Below, piece after piece: positions 1-8,204 of a stretch of 11,005 nt of DNA (positions are counted from its first letter, which is position 1; every line of letters begins with the position of its first letter). The position numbers and the translations under genes are program-made. The DNA comes from Desulfobacterales bacterium (GTDB taxonomy: Bacteria > Desulfobacterota > Desulfobacteria > Desulfobacterales > JAFDCJ01). The stretch lies in the NCBI GenBank assembly GCA_020345785.1, contig CP070771.1:6834415-6845419 (forward strand). The letters are read 5' to 3'. The notes below the pieces were generated by a model that saw only the letters and a list, made by a program, of their open reading frames with translations, made no database searches and was not told the origin of the DNA.

Positions 1-8
1 AAATGATC

Positions 9-132
9 GTAAACAAAATGGGATAGGTTTTTAATTTTACGATATTAAGATGAATATTTATATTTTTGATGTTATCTTTAACTATTCTATCAGTAAATCG
101 TAAATGTCCGTTTTTAATCCCATTTTGTTTAC
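9..132. repeat. AT-rich element bounded by a perfect 16-bp inverted repeat (MITE-like or long hairpin)
   Basis: GTAAACAAAATGGGAT at 9-24 is the exact reverse complement of ATCCCATTTTGTTTAC at 117-132. A nested 8-bp inverted pair (TTTACGAT at 36-43 and ATCGTAAA at 97-104) would let the whole segment fold as a long imperfect hairpin. The interior is strongly AT-rich and has no reading frame. Terminal inverted repeats around a short non-coding AT-rich core are typical of miniature inverted-repeat elements, but no target-site duplication is obvious, so a regulatory hairpin or a terminator of an upstream gene outside the window is also possible. Confidence 0.55.
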
Positions 133-288
133 CCTACGGGAAAGCCGATGCAGCTCCATCTTCTGCGTTGCTCCGCCGGAGGCGGACTGCACCCTTGAAC
201 GCCTTGAAACTGGGGCAACCTCGACTTTCGTTCAATTAGGGTTATGTAATTCCTTGTAATTGCATAAAGAATTCGGCAAGCGATCATT
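133..288. other. GC-richer leader region upstream of the TIR-WD40 gene
   Basis: This stretch changes abruptly from AT-rich to GC-rich at about 133. It contains a compact hairpin, CCGCC (173-177), loop GGA, GGCGG (181-185), extendable by a T172-A186 pair. Closer to the gene there is a direct repeat TGTAATT at 245-251 and 255-261, spaced 10 bp (one helical turn), which could be a binding site. No convincing sigma70 promoter and no good Shine-Dalgarno sequence is visible before the ATG at 289. The segment around 147-230 resembles dispersed intergenic repeats I associate with deltaproteobacterial genomes, but I cannot confirm this without a search. Confidence 0.3.
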
Positions 289-3144
289 ATGAATGATGCT
301 ACCCACGATGTCTTCGTCAGCTACAGCCGGCAGGAGAGCGCCTTTGCCAAGCTGCTGGAGCGGAAGCTCGAAGCCTTCAAACCGCCGAAGGGGCTGGACC
401 TGCCGACGCGCCGTCTCCGCGTCTTCCTCGATACCAGCGACATTCGAGGCGAGGACTACGATCAGACCATCGCGCGGGAGCTCTCCCTGTCGCGCAATCT
501 GATAATCCTGTGCTCACCGGCCGCGCGCGGCAGCCGCTTCGTGGACGACGAGATCCGCCGCTTTACCGCCGTGCGCCGCGAAGCGGGCGAAAAGCCCAGC
601 GTGGTGCCGCTGCTGGTCGACGGCATCCCGAACAACGAAGCAACAACGCCGGAAGACGAAAAGCTGAAGGCGTTTCCCGAAGCCCTTTACGAAGTCGCCG
701 AAATGCCGCTGGCCCAGGATTTCAGGCACTTCGACATGAAGCGCAACAAGCTCAACGGCGGCCACTATCGCGACGCCTGGTTTGCGCTGCTCGCAACACT
801 GCTCGATGTCGAGCGGCGCGCACTCGAGGAGCGCGACCGGCGGCGCGCAGCTCGGCAGCGGAACATCATCCTGGGTCTTGGCCTGACCATTATCGCGGCC
901 CTGTCACTGCTGACCGCTTATGCTTTCCGGCAGCAGCAGATCGCAGCGGCACAGCGCGACCTCGCCGAGCAGCGGCTTCAGGTGGCCCAGGCAAGGGAGC
1001 TCGCAGCGCGGTCGGGCTTTCTCCAGTCCCGCAAGGCGTACCTGATGCGGCCCGCGATGCTGCTTGCGATCGAATCCCTGCGCCGGCACGCCACCCCGCA
1101 AGGCACCAGTGCTCTGGATAGCGGACTGTCGTTGGCGCTTCTGCCCGGCCTAAAGATCCCGATGGCTGATGCCGAGAATGTGTTGTTCAGCCCGGACGGT
1201 AAATCCTTCATCGTCGCCCAGCCGCACGGCACGCTCACATTCTACTCGCTCGCCGGACGAAAAGAGGGGCCAATGATCCGCCACCCAGGCGGTATCAAGG
1301 GCGCAGCCCTCAGCCCGGATGGGACGATGCTCGCCACCGCCGGCCGCGACAAAAGCGCGCGCCTGTGGGACGTTTTAAGCGGTGCCGAAATCGCCCGCCT
1401 GCCCCACGAGGGTTACCTCGACAACGTTTCATTCGGGCCAAACGGCGAACGACTGATCACCGCCGGCCAGAAGACCGGCACGGTCGTGATCTGGAACATT
1501 GCCACGCGGCAAATCGAGCGCGAATTCAAGGCCCGCTCGAACCGGCTTGACAAGCCGGGCATGTCCGCTGTGACGAGCCCCGACGGCCGCTGGCTGGTGA
1601 CGACCGGACACGGGCGCGACGCATTTGTCTGGGATATGGAGTCCCCCCGGGCGCCCGGCAAACCGATTGCTCTGCGACATGACGGCTGGGTATACGCGTC
1701 GGCCTTCACGCCGCACGGCGACCAGCTGGTGACGGGGGGTGCCGGCCAAAAGGCACGCGCGTGGCGCGTGGGCGATTGGACTCAGGATCGCGAGATGCAG
1801 CACGACACCGGATTCGGCGAAGGTAACATCCTCGATCTCGCGGTAAGCCCGGACGGACGGCTGCTCGCGACGGCGTCAACACGCTCACAGCAGGTCGGGG
1901 CTCCGTCCATCTTCGGCGCAGTCGGCCTGGTGAGAGTATGGGAGCTGGCCACGGGGCAGGAGGTTGGCCGGATCGAGCACGACGGTGCCGCGCGGGCAAT
2001 GAGCTTCGCACCGGACGGCTATACACTGGCCATCGGCGGCGGCCGATCGGTTCAACTCTGGAGTGCAGAGCCCGGTCACGCCATGCGGCCCCTCGGACAT
2101 GAGGACCGCCTGCAGCGCCCGGTCCCGGTCAGACATCTTGCTGTCAGCCGTGAGGGTACGTGGATCGCTGCGTCCCGCGAGCGCAAGGCACTGCTATGGG
2201 AAACGCAGACCGGCCGTGAAGCGGGGCGCCTCAAGGTCGAAGGCAGATATGCCGCTGATCTCGCCTTCGCCTTGTCCGATGACCTGCTCGCGATTGCCAC
2301 CTCGGGAGGTGCGGTCGTCTGGGACTGGGCTCGCAACACCTCGCGAACGCTCCCACAGCCCGACACATACGTGAACGAAGTTGCCTTTGTTCCGGACGGC
2401 CGGCTGCTCGCCGCCGCGAGCCTGCAGGCATTCTGGGCCTGGGACCTCGAAACCGCCGCTATCCAACACAGCCACGCCTACGAGGAGGAAAAAGACCACA
2501 GCCTGGCGCTGAGCCCCGACGGCGCAAGGTTTGCAATCGCCGGCGGACGCATCTACATGGATCAGGGCTCACCGGCGACCGCACGGGTCTGGGACGTCGC
2601 AACAGGCAAGCTGCTGCAAACGTTCCATTATAAGGGAGTTGCCGGGACAATGGCATTCAATGGCGACGCCACACGGCTGGTTACCGGCGGTGAAGGCGGC
2701 AACGTGCGGGTGTGGGACGTCGAGACGGGTGGCCTGATCGCACATTTCACCCATGACGACAGCGTACGGGCGGTGGCGTTCAGCCATGATGACACTTGGA
2801 TTGCCGCCGCCGGCCGCGAGGGCACCCTGCGGGTCTGGGAGGTGGCGACCCGCCAGGAAACGAGCCGGATCAACCTCGGGCAGGGCCCCAGCGCACTGCA
2901 TTTCAGTCCGGATAACCGGATACTGTGGATAGGAACGCAATCCGGCACGATCCAGCAGCGAAGCTGGCACCCGCAAGATCTCATCGAGGCCGCCTGCGCA
3001 CACCTGACGAAAAACTTCACCGAGGCCGAGTGGCGGGAATATATGGGGGACGGCCCGAATCGCGCGGTTTGCGATGAACTGACGGTGGAGGGCTCCTCGA
3101 GCGCAAAACCCGAATCAGGAAATCTGTCTGAACGGGATAATTGA
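289..3144 (+). CDS. TIR domain - transmembrane - WD40 repeat protein
   Basis: The 951-residue protein has an N-terminal TIR domain (about residues 5-175). It starts with HDVFVSYSRQ and includes LRVFLDTSDIRGEDY (43-57), the strand LIILCSP (71-77) and FVDDE, whose E88 aligns with the catalytic glutamate of NAD-cleaving TIR domains. A single hydrophobic helix (about 192-213) follows, then an amphipathic charged stretch (214-250), then about 14 WD40-type blades (about 296-905) with repeated SPDG and xVWD motifs; fourteen would make two seven-bladed propellers. The C-terminal tail with ACAHLTKNFTEAEWREY is typical of bacterial WD40 signalling proteins. The topology suggests a cytoplasmic TIR tethered to the membrane, but which side carries the propellers is not certain. 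Known bacterial TIR domains hydrolyse NAD+ or make cyclic ADP-ribose derivatives, often in anti-phage defence; a defence role here is inference. The gene is clearly GC-richer than everything around it, suggesting transfer. The start lacks a good ribosome binding site. Confidence 0.9.
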   Translation: MNDATHDVFVSYSRQESAFAKLLERKLEAFKPPKGLDLPTRRLRVFLDTSDIRGEDYDQTIARELSLSRNLIILCSPAARGSRFVDDEIRRFTAVRREAGEKPSVVPLLVDGIPNNEATTPEDEKLKAFPEALYEVAEMPLAQDFRHFDMKRNKLNGGHYRDAWFALLATLLDVERRALEERDRRRAARQRNIILGLGLTIIAALSLLTAYAFRQQQIAAAQRDLAEQRLQVAQARELAARSGFLQSRKAYLMRPAMLLAIESLRRHATPQGTSALDSGLSLALLPGLKIPMADAENVLFSPDGKSFIVAQPHGTLTFYSLAGRKEGPMIRHPGGIKGAALSPDGTMLATAGRDKSARLWDVLSGAEIARLPHEGYLDNVSFGPNGERLITAGQKTGTVVIWNIATRQIEREFKARSNRLDKPGMSAVTSPDGRWLVTTGHGRDAFVWDMESPRAPGKPIALRHDGWVYASAFTPHGDQLVTGGAGQKARAWRVGDWTQDREMQHDTGFGEGNILDLAVSPDGRLLATASTRSQQVGAPSIFGAVGLVRVWELATGQEVGRIEHDGAARAMSFAPDGYTLAIGGGRSVQLWSAEPGHAMRPLGHEDRLQRPVPVRHLAVSREGTWIAASRERKALLWETQTGREAGRLKVEGRYAADLAFALSDDLLAIATSGGAVVWDWARNTSRTLPQPDTYVNEVAFVPDGRLLAAASLQAFWAWDLETAAIQHSHAYEEEKDHSLALSPDGARFAIAGGRIYMDQGSPATARVWDVATGKLLQTFHYKGVAGTMAFNGDATRLVTGGEGGNVRVWDVETGGLIAHFTHDDSVRAVAFSHDDTWIAAAGREGTLRVWEVATRQETSRINLGQGPSALHFSPDNRILWIGTQSGTIQQRSWHPQDLIEAACAHLTKNFTEAEWREYMGDGPNRAVCDELTVEGSSSAKPESGNLSERDN

Positions 3145-3168
3145 AAATAATTTGCTTTATGAGAGCGA

Positions 3169-3250
3169 ATCAGCGACCACCAGCAGAGCTGGGGGTATGA
3201 GGAAGGCCCCTGGAAGGGGTCGGAACCACGATCTGTCACTGGTCGCTGAT
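3169..3250. repeat. Structured palindromic element: closing stem with two internal hairpins (candidate RNA or REP-like repeat)
   Basis: An 11-bp perfect closing stem (ATCAGCGACCA at 3169-3179 with TGGTCGCTGAT at 3240-3250) encloses hairpin 1 (CCAGC 3180-3184, loop AGA, GCTGG 3188-3192) and hairpin 2 (GGCCCCT 3205-3211, loop GGA, AGGGGTC 3215-3221, with one G-T pair). A purine-rich linker lies between the hairpins. It begins 25 bp after the TIR-WD40 stop codon. It lacks a clean T-run after the stem, so it is not a standard intrinsic terminator. It could be a dispersed palindromic repeat, a structured 3' UTR or a small RNA. The strand cannot be decided from symmetry. Confidence 0.55.
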
Positions 3251-3533
3251 GTATATAAAGAATTTTGACGGCATCATACGTGTTTCCGACGAAAGCTATC
3301 CCTTATAAATTTTTATTATATATTTTGATCACCCTTGACGCTGATTTTACCCAAAGCCCGACCGCCATGCTATTAATTGCCGGCAATTTAAGACGGTCTT
3401 GTAATTGAAGTCATCTTAATGGCTTCGATAAAGCGGCTGACTCAAAATGATGTCCGATCTGAAATCCTGTTATTTCGACATGTCGGACAAAAGAACTTAA
3501 CCTCAACCGAGCAATCAGTGAAAGGAGGGAACC
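3251..3533. other. Palindrome-rich intergenic spacer
   Basis: There is no credible gene here. It holds a perfect 14-bp palindrome AATTGCCGGCAATT (3375-3388), immediately followed by AAGACGGTCTT (3390-3400), and a 7-bp inverted repeat TGTCCGA (3451-3457) / TCGGACA (3483-3489) that overlaps the 10-bp palindrome CGACATGTCG (3476-3485). These could be operators or hairpins of the degraded gene that starts at 3534. No clear -35/-10 pair was found. Confidence 0.35.
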
Positions 3534-3698
3534 ATTCAGAACCATAAGGTTTTTTTTCTAGTCATCTCTTTGTTTATTGCGGTTGGATTATTTGTCAGTG
3601 TCGCCCAAACCCAAACGGCCAAACCCCGGAACGAAAATGAAGCCCTGGTCGCAGAAGGCAGACAAATTTTTTCATTTTATACTTTGATGACCCTGTAA
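3534..3698 (+). pseudogene. Truncated 5' fragment of an exported cytochrome c-like gene, with a lost start codon
   Basis: A strong Shine-Dalgarno (AAAGGAGG, 3521-3528) lies 5 nt before ATT at 3534. Reading from that ATT gives 54 residues: a basic tip (QNHK), a hydrophobic signal sequence (about residues 6-24, ending near VSVAQ), then NENEALVAEGRQIFSFYT and a TAA at 3696. The segment ALVAEGRQIF followed by F-x-x-D-T-F is what I recognise from exported cytochrome c proteins of deltaproteobacteria, where it precedes the heme region. A one-base frameshift around 3684 would continue the similarity as T-F-D-D. No heme motif CxxCH follows, and the sequence runs into the convergent peptidase gene. 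The ATT may be a mutated ATG, although ATT is a rare genuine start codon. Most likely this is a decayed remnant after deletion; a short expressed exported peptide is less likely. Confidence 0.55.
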
Positions 3699-3749
3699 AT
3701 AGCACCGCACGCAAATTCCCGCGTGGCAAGGCCGACGGCCATAAACGGG

Positions 3750-5696
3750 CTAGAGATTTTCGATCTCCACCGGCTCGATTTCATCGGCCGGCTGAAATCC
3801 GAATATCCGAGAGTAAAAGTAGAGTTCCGCGTCCAGCGCCCGTTTAATGTTTTGAGCCATGCGAAAGCCATGCTGCTCTTTTTCGAAGGTGATATAGGCC
3901 ACCGGCAGCTTTTTTTCTCTGAGGATGGCGACCATCATCTCAGCTTGACCGGGCGGTACGACCTCGTCTTCGAGGCCCTGGAAAAATATAATGGGACAGG
4001 CAAGCCGCGCGGCGTGATGGATGGGGGAACGCGCAACATACAGATCTTTGCGTTCGGGGTAGGGGCCGATCAATTTATCCAGGTAGCGGGCTTCGAATTT
4101 GTGGGTATCTTGAGCCAAGGCTTCCAGATCACTGACCCCATAATAACTGGCGCCGGCCCGGAAGGTGTCATGGAAAACCAGCGCGCACAAGGTCGTGTAT
4201 CCCCCTGCACTGCTGCCTCTTATGATCAGGCGCGCTTGATCGATGCCGAAGTTTTCAACGGCATAGCCGGCACCGTTTAAACAATCCTCGGTATCGACAA
4301 TACCCCACTGGCCGTTTAAACGCTGCCGGTATGCTCTCCCGTAGCCCGTGCTGCCCCCATAGTTCACATCCAGGACCGCCACCCCTCGACTGGTCCAGTA
4401 TTGAATCGCAAGGTTCAGGCTTTGCATTGCGCTGGCCGTCGGCCCACCATGGCTGATGACAACCAGCGGGGCGCGCTCTCCAGCCGGTGCCTGGTAATTT
4501 TTATTCCGGGGGGCATAAAAGAATGCATGGGCGGTTTCTTCTCGAGCAGTGGGAAATTCAACTGTTTGGGGGTTGGATATAAATCCGGCATCAATGTCAA
4601 CCCGGTTGGAACGGCGCAGGACGTCAAGCAATTGGTTCGTTAAATCAAGCCGGACAATGGACGTCGGCTCGGTGGCAGCGCCGCCCACAAACACCGCCCG
4701 GCCGGGGGCTGCCCGCAGATAGGCAATATCGGTGTACGGCGTTTCGATAAGGTTGAAATCATCGGTGGCCAAATCGATGTCCGCCAGCCGCCAGCTACCG
4801 TTTTGGGCATACGCGCAAATAAGGTGTTGCGCGGATTCAAAGGCATAAGTGGACATGCCAAAAAGCCACTGCGGCACTCCAAACTCGGCTTCCATCAAAA
4901 GAACCGGCTTAACCTGATTTTCCTCCCGCCGGTAAATGTTCCACCAGCCGCTGCGGTCTGAGACAAAATACAGGGTGCCGTCCGGCGACCATCGGGGCTG
5001 AAAGATGGATTCATCCGTTCCGCCGGCCACTTTCTCCATGTTTTGGAGCGTACCGTCTCCTGCCAGCCGGCCGACCCACAATTCGGTGCCGTCCCAGGGC
5101 ATGTTGGGGTGGTTCCATTGGAGCCAGGCGAGCTGCGATCCGTCCCGGCTCAAGCTCGGCGAAGAATAAAAGTCACTGCCGGACGCAAGGATGCTTAAGG
5201 ATCGACTGCCGGGTTCACCACCGTTCTTCAGGCCCAGGCGGATCAATTTATTTTCCGGATCAGTCTGCGGGTTGCTGTGATCCTCGCAGACACAGATCAG
5301 GCTGCGACGCCGGCGATCGACAATGATGTCCGCAAAGCGCAGACCGGTGCCCGATGCAACAGGCACCGGATCCGAATCCGGCGTCTGGCAATAAATATGT
5401 TGATCGGCATAATTGGAGAAGTAGACATGGGTGCCATCCACGGCAAATGATCGCCCGCCGTATTCGTGAACCCGGGTCCGGACATTGAATTCCGACGGTG
5501 TGATATCCGTGATCTGCCCGTCGGGCGTGCCGCGAACGATCACGTAGCGACCGCCTTCCGACGGCCGCATCTCCACCCAGTAGATATCCCGGCCATCCAG
5601 CACGATATCACTGAGGCGAACGGTTTCTGAAACGATAAGATCGGAAGTGATCGGCGACTGCCACGAGCCGTATGGTGCAATTTTGATTTCCGGCAA
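3750..5696 (-). CDS. S9 family peptidase (prolyl oligopeptidase / acylaminoacyl-peptidase-like)
   Basis: The 648-residue protein has an N-terminal beta-propeller (about 25-380) with propeller motifs such as SPSLSRDGSQLAWLQW and QPRWSPDGTLYFVSD, and a C-terminal alpha/beta-hydrolase domain (about 385-640). The catalytic triad is visible: nucleophile S496 in GSSAGG (494-499), D577 in GLEDEVVPP and H609 in KEQHGF. HGG (416-418) probably supplies the oxyanion hole. The length matches dipeptidyl-peptidase or acylaminoacyl-peptidase members of family S9. No signal peptide is present, so a cytoplasmic enzyme trimming short peptides or acylated residues is likely; the substrate cannot be read from sequence. 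The start is a TTG with GGGAGGG (5705-5711) 8 nt upstream; the nearby ATG at 5703 is out of frame. It lies 120 bp downstream of the mechanosensitive channel gene on the same strand. Confidence 0.9.
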   Translation of the reverse strand: MPEIKIAPYGSWQSPITSDLIVSETVRLSDIVLDGRDIYWVEMRPSEGGRYVIVRGTPDGQITDITPSEFNVRTRVHEYGGRSFAVDGTHVYFSNYADQHIYCQTPDSDPVPVASGTGLRFADIIVDRRRRSLICVCEDHSNPQTDPENKLIRLGLKNGGEPGSRSLSILASGSDFYSSPSLSRDGSQLAWLQWNHPNMPWDGTELWVGRLAGDGTLQNMEKVAGGTDESIFQPRWSPDGTLYFVSDRSGWWNIYRREENQVKPVLLMEAEFGVPQWLFGMSTYAFESAQHLICAYAQNGSWRLADIDLATDDFNLIETPYTDIAYLRAAPGRAVFVGGAATEPTSIVRLDLTNQLLDVLRRSNRVDIDAGFISNPQTVEFPTAREETAHAFFYAPRNKNYQAPAGERAPLVVISHGGPTASAMQSLNLAIQYWTSRGVAVLDVNYGGSTGYGRAYRQRLNGQWGIVDTEDCLNGAGYAVENFGIDQARLIIRGSSAGGYTTLCALVFHDTFRAGASYYGVSDLEALAQDTHKFEARYLDKLIGPYPERKDLYVARSPIHHAARLACPIIFFQGLEDEVVPPGQAEMMVAILREKKLPVAYITFEKEQHGFRMAQNIKRALDAELYFYSRIFGFQPADEIEPVEIENL

Positions 5697-5816
5697 AGCT
5701 CATTCCCTCCCATTCAAAGCATGTCTTGGCGCCGCAATTAGTCTTTCCATAAAAAAACTGACGGACGACAACCAACAACGGACGCCATCGCGGAGTCTTT
5801 TGACTCTCTAAAGGTG

Positions 5817-8165
5817 TTAACCTTTTCCCTTAGCCGCCTTCTTTTCATGTTCCGCAAGAGCGGCGGCGGCTCCGGCCCCAATCAGTTTTCGGTTCCTCGG
5901 ACCATCGGCGGCGCCATCGCCCCGGTCATCGGTGGATGCCTCGCCGGTGACTTCAGGCGGGAGATATACCGTGACATTGCGGTGGGCAAATTCGATACCG
6001 TGTTGCCTGAAAGATTCCTGAATGCGCCGGTATACCTCTCGGCGAACCACAAATTGCTCCCCGGGTTTTGTCTTAAATTTTATTCGCAAGATCATCGCCG
6101 AATCATCCATCTCTCGGACACCCTGGGATTTAATTTTGCTGAGCAGTACCTGGCCGATTTCAGAATCTTTGGTCAAGTCTTTGTTTATCTTTTTGACGAT
6201 TTTTCGAATTTTCTCGACATCCGCATCATAGCGGACGCGAACATCAAGTTTGGTGATGATATAGTCTCGACTGTAATTTTGAACCGATCCCATATCACCA
6301 TATGGTATGGTGTACACCATGCCCCGTGGATGACGCAGTTTGACCGAGCGCAGAGAGATATGTTCTACCATGCCCTTGGTTCCGCCGGTTTCAATGTAGT
6401 CACCCACCCGGAAAGCGTCGTCAATCAGGTAAAAAACACCTGAAAGTATGTCCCTCACCAGCGTCTGGGAACCAAATCCAATGGCGATGCCGAGAATACC
6501 CGCTCCGGCCAGCAACGGCCCGATATTGATGCCGACGGCGTTCAGCGTAATCAGGATCACGGTCACTGCAAGCAGCGAAATGATGACTTTGCGCAGCAGC
6601 GTCAAAAGGGTCCCCCGGCGTGATCCTTCGCTGCCTTCTTCCATATCATCATCTTGGTCGGATAGCGGTCGGTCCTCTTCAAGCTTACGGTCGATGAAAC
6701 CCCGGCATATTTCCCAAAACACATAGGCCAGCAGCAGCGTCGCAAAAATACTCAAGGCTGATCGGATGACGGCGCGGCCCAACGGCAGATTCAGCCCCCA
6801 CAGATCCATTACCCAGAAAACCAGAGCAAAAGCGATGAGAACGCCCATCAGAGTTCGGATGAGTTTCAAATGGCGCATGATGAGCGACGTTTTCTGCGCT
6901 GATGATCCGGCGGCGCGGACATCGAGTATCGGCTGCGGCGGTAAAACAACGTCAACAAATGCAGAGATATCCGCGTCCTTGGGCAGAATGTCCTGGTTGA
7001 CAATGCGGGGATCCAGCAGGCCGGTCTGCCCGGCGGCGATGTGCAGCAAACGATTGCCGATGGAAAAAAGCAGCAACCCAAAGGGAATGCTCAGAACCGT
7101 CAAGAGCAGGGGGAGCACCAGATCCTTCTGGTAAATCAATAAATTTGCCTGCCAGAGCAGTTCAAAGCCCAAAAGGGCCGTAAAGGCCAGTGGAAACCAC
7201 AGCGACAATATTTTGTCGGCGAACGACGAGGATTGAGGTTCCTTTTCGCTTTGTTTTTTCCCAATGAGATGCGTTATCCGTTTGCGGTCCTTCCAAAGCA
7301 TGACCAGCAAGATAGTAAATTGAAACAAGCCTAAATGAGAGTAAAACAGCAAGTAGACACCTTCGCTCAAACCGTATGTTTTCAGCAGCATTAAAATCTT
7401 GGTGGCGAAAACGGTTGCAATGATTAAGGTCATGAAGCCGCGTAAATACATTTTGGATGAGGGGCAATTTTGCGGTACGATCCTCATGTGAGGGGCGGCC
7501 GGCGAGTATAAAAAATTCAACAGAATATAAGAGATGCGAATCATAAAAATCGGCGGCAGAAAAATCACGGCCAATTCGTACATGGGACTTTGAACCGAGT
7601 AAAATAGCAGGAAAAGCGCAACAACGATAAGGACAAATACGGCAAAAGAAACGAGTTCTATCAACATACGGGCCGATATCCTGGCAAATAACTGCCAAAA
7701 AGACTGAGGTATCGTGCTTTGCAGATTTCGTTTTAGCTTCTGCAGATATAAATTAGCAAACCGCTCAGCGCCGAATCCCAAAGCCAGCGGGAGTGAAAAC
7801 AAAAGCAATATGGTGATCAGATGTCCTCCCCCCTTTCCGCCGGCCAGCCGGTCCAGCGCTTTGATCAGCTCCGAGGGCACATCCCGGTAACTGGAGAACA
7901 CGAATTTAAATCGCTGGCCCAGCAAACTCAGATGATGCTTGCCGCGCTGAAAGAATACGTGAAAAGCGGAATCCGCCACAAAGTAATGTTTGCCCGCCTT
8001 ATTTGGAAATATCGAATCCTGCTCAACATCGGTCAAAGCTTCACCGGCCACGCCACGGACTATAGGTTGCCCTTCGGCATGCACCGGAACAGCACAAACA
8101 AGTAAGATGCTGATGATAAGAAAGGATGAGATCGAGACCATCTGCGTTAGGTTCTTTTTCATCAT
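5817..8165 (-). CDS. Large MscS-type mechanosensitive ion channel
   Basis: A 782-residue inner-membrane protein. Residues 1-30 form a signal peptide (MMKKN, hydrophobic core, then VHA before EG), followed by a short periplasmic segment. About ten or eleven hydrophobic segments follow (roughly 118-136, 168-189, 198-218, 241-262, 270-290, 322-337, 348-368, 438-455, 464-486, 525-545, then the pore helix). The MscS core starts near 549 with the glycine/alanine-rich pore helix GPLLAGAGILGIAIGFGSQ. The cytoplasmic beta domain follows (GDYIETGGTKGMVEHISLR), then an alpha/beta domain to about 735 and a charged Ala/Lys-rich tail. The size and extra helices resemble the E. coli YbiO and YnaI class rather than the 286-residue MscS. 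It probably releases solutes on hypo-osmotic shock. The start at the tandem ATG (8165 or 8162) follows AGGGGGGAG (8172-8180); an upstream in-frame extension lacks such a site. Confidence 0.9.
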   Translation of the reverse strand: MMKKNLTQMVSISSFLIISILLVCAVPVHAEGQPIVRGVAGEALTDVEQDSIFPNKAGKHYFVADSAFHVFFQRGKHHLSLLGQRFKFVFSSYRDVPSELIKALDRLAGGKGGGHLITILLLFSLPLALGFGAERFANLYLQKLKRNLQSTIPQSFWQLFARISARMLIELVSFAVFVLIVVALFLLFYSVQSPMYELAVIFLPPIFMIRISYILLNFLYSPAAPHMRIVPQNCPSSKMYLRGFMTLIIATVFATKILMLLKTYGLSEGVYLLFYSHLGLFQFTILLVMLWKDRKRITHLIGKKQSEKEPQSSSFADKILSLWFPLAFTALLGFELLWQANLLIYQKDLVLPLLLTVLSIPFGLLLFSIGNRLLHIAAGQTGLLDPRIVNQDILPKDADISAFVDVVLPPQPILDVRAAGSSAQKTSLIMRHLKLIRTLMGVLIAFALVFWVMDLWGLNLPLGRAVIRSALSIFATLLLAYVFWEICRGFIDRKLEEDRPLSDQDDDMEEGSEGSRRGTLLTLLRKVIISLLAVTVILITLNAVGINIGPLLAGAGILGIAIGFGSQTLVRDILSGVFYLIDDAFRVGDYIETGGTKGMVEHISLRSVKLRHPRGMVYTIPYGDMGSVQNYSRDYIITKLDVRVRYDADVEKIRKIVKKINKDLTKDSEIGQVLLSKIKSQGVREMDDSAMILRIKFKTKPGEQFVVRREVYRRIQESFRQHGIEFAHRNVTVYLPPEVTGEASTDDRGDGAADGPRNRKLIGAGAAAALAEHEKKAAKGKG

Positions 8166-8204
8166 AACACACTCCCCCCTATTCACTGGAAATTGCCTTA
8201 TCAC

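Noticed and set aside
3169..3250. Integron attC site, retron msr-msd or intrinsic terminator
   Set aside because: No attC core motifs, no reverse transcriptase nearby and no T-run after the stem.
3723..4280. 185-codon plus-strand open frame
   Set aside because: Lies antisense within the 3' end of the S9 peptidase gene, whose catalytic residues are intact; it is a shadow frame.
5793..5806. GAGTC-TTTT-GACTC hairpin between the channel and peptidase genes as a terminator
   Set aside because: Only 5 bp with an AT loop and no adjoining T-run on the transcribed strand; too weak to claim.
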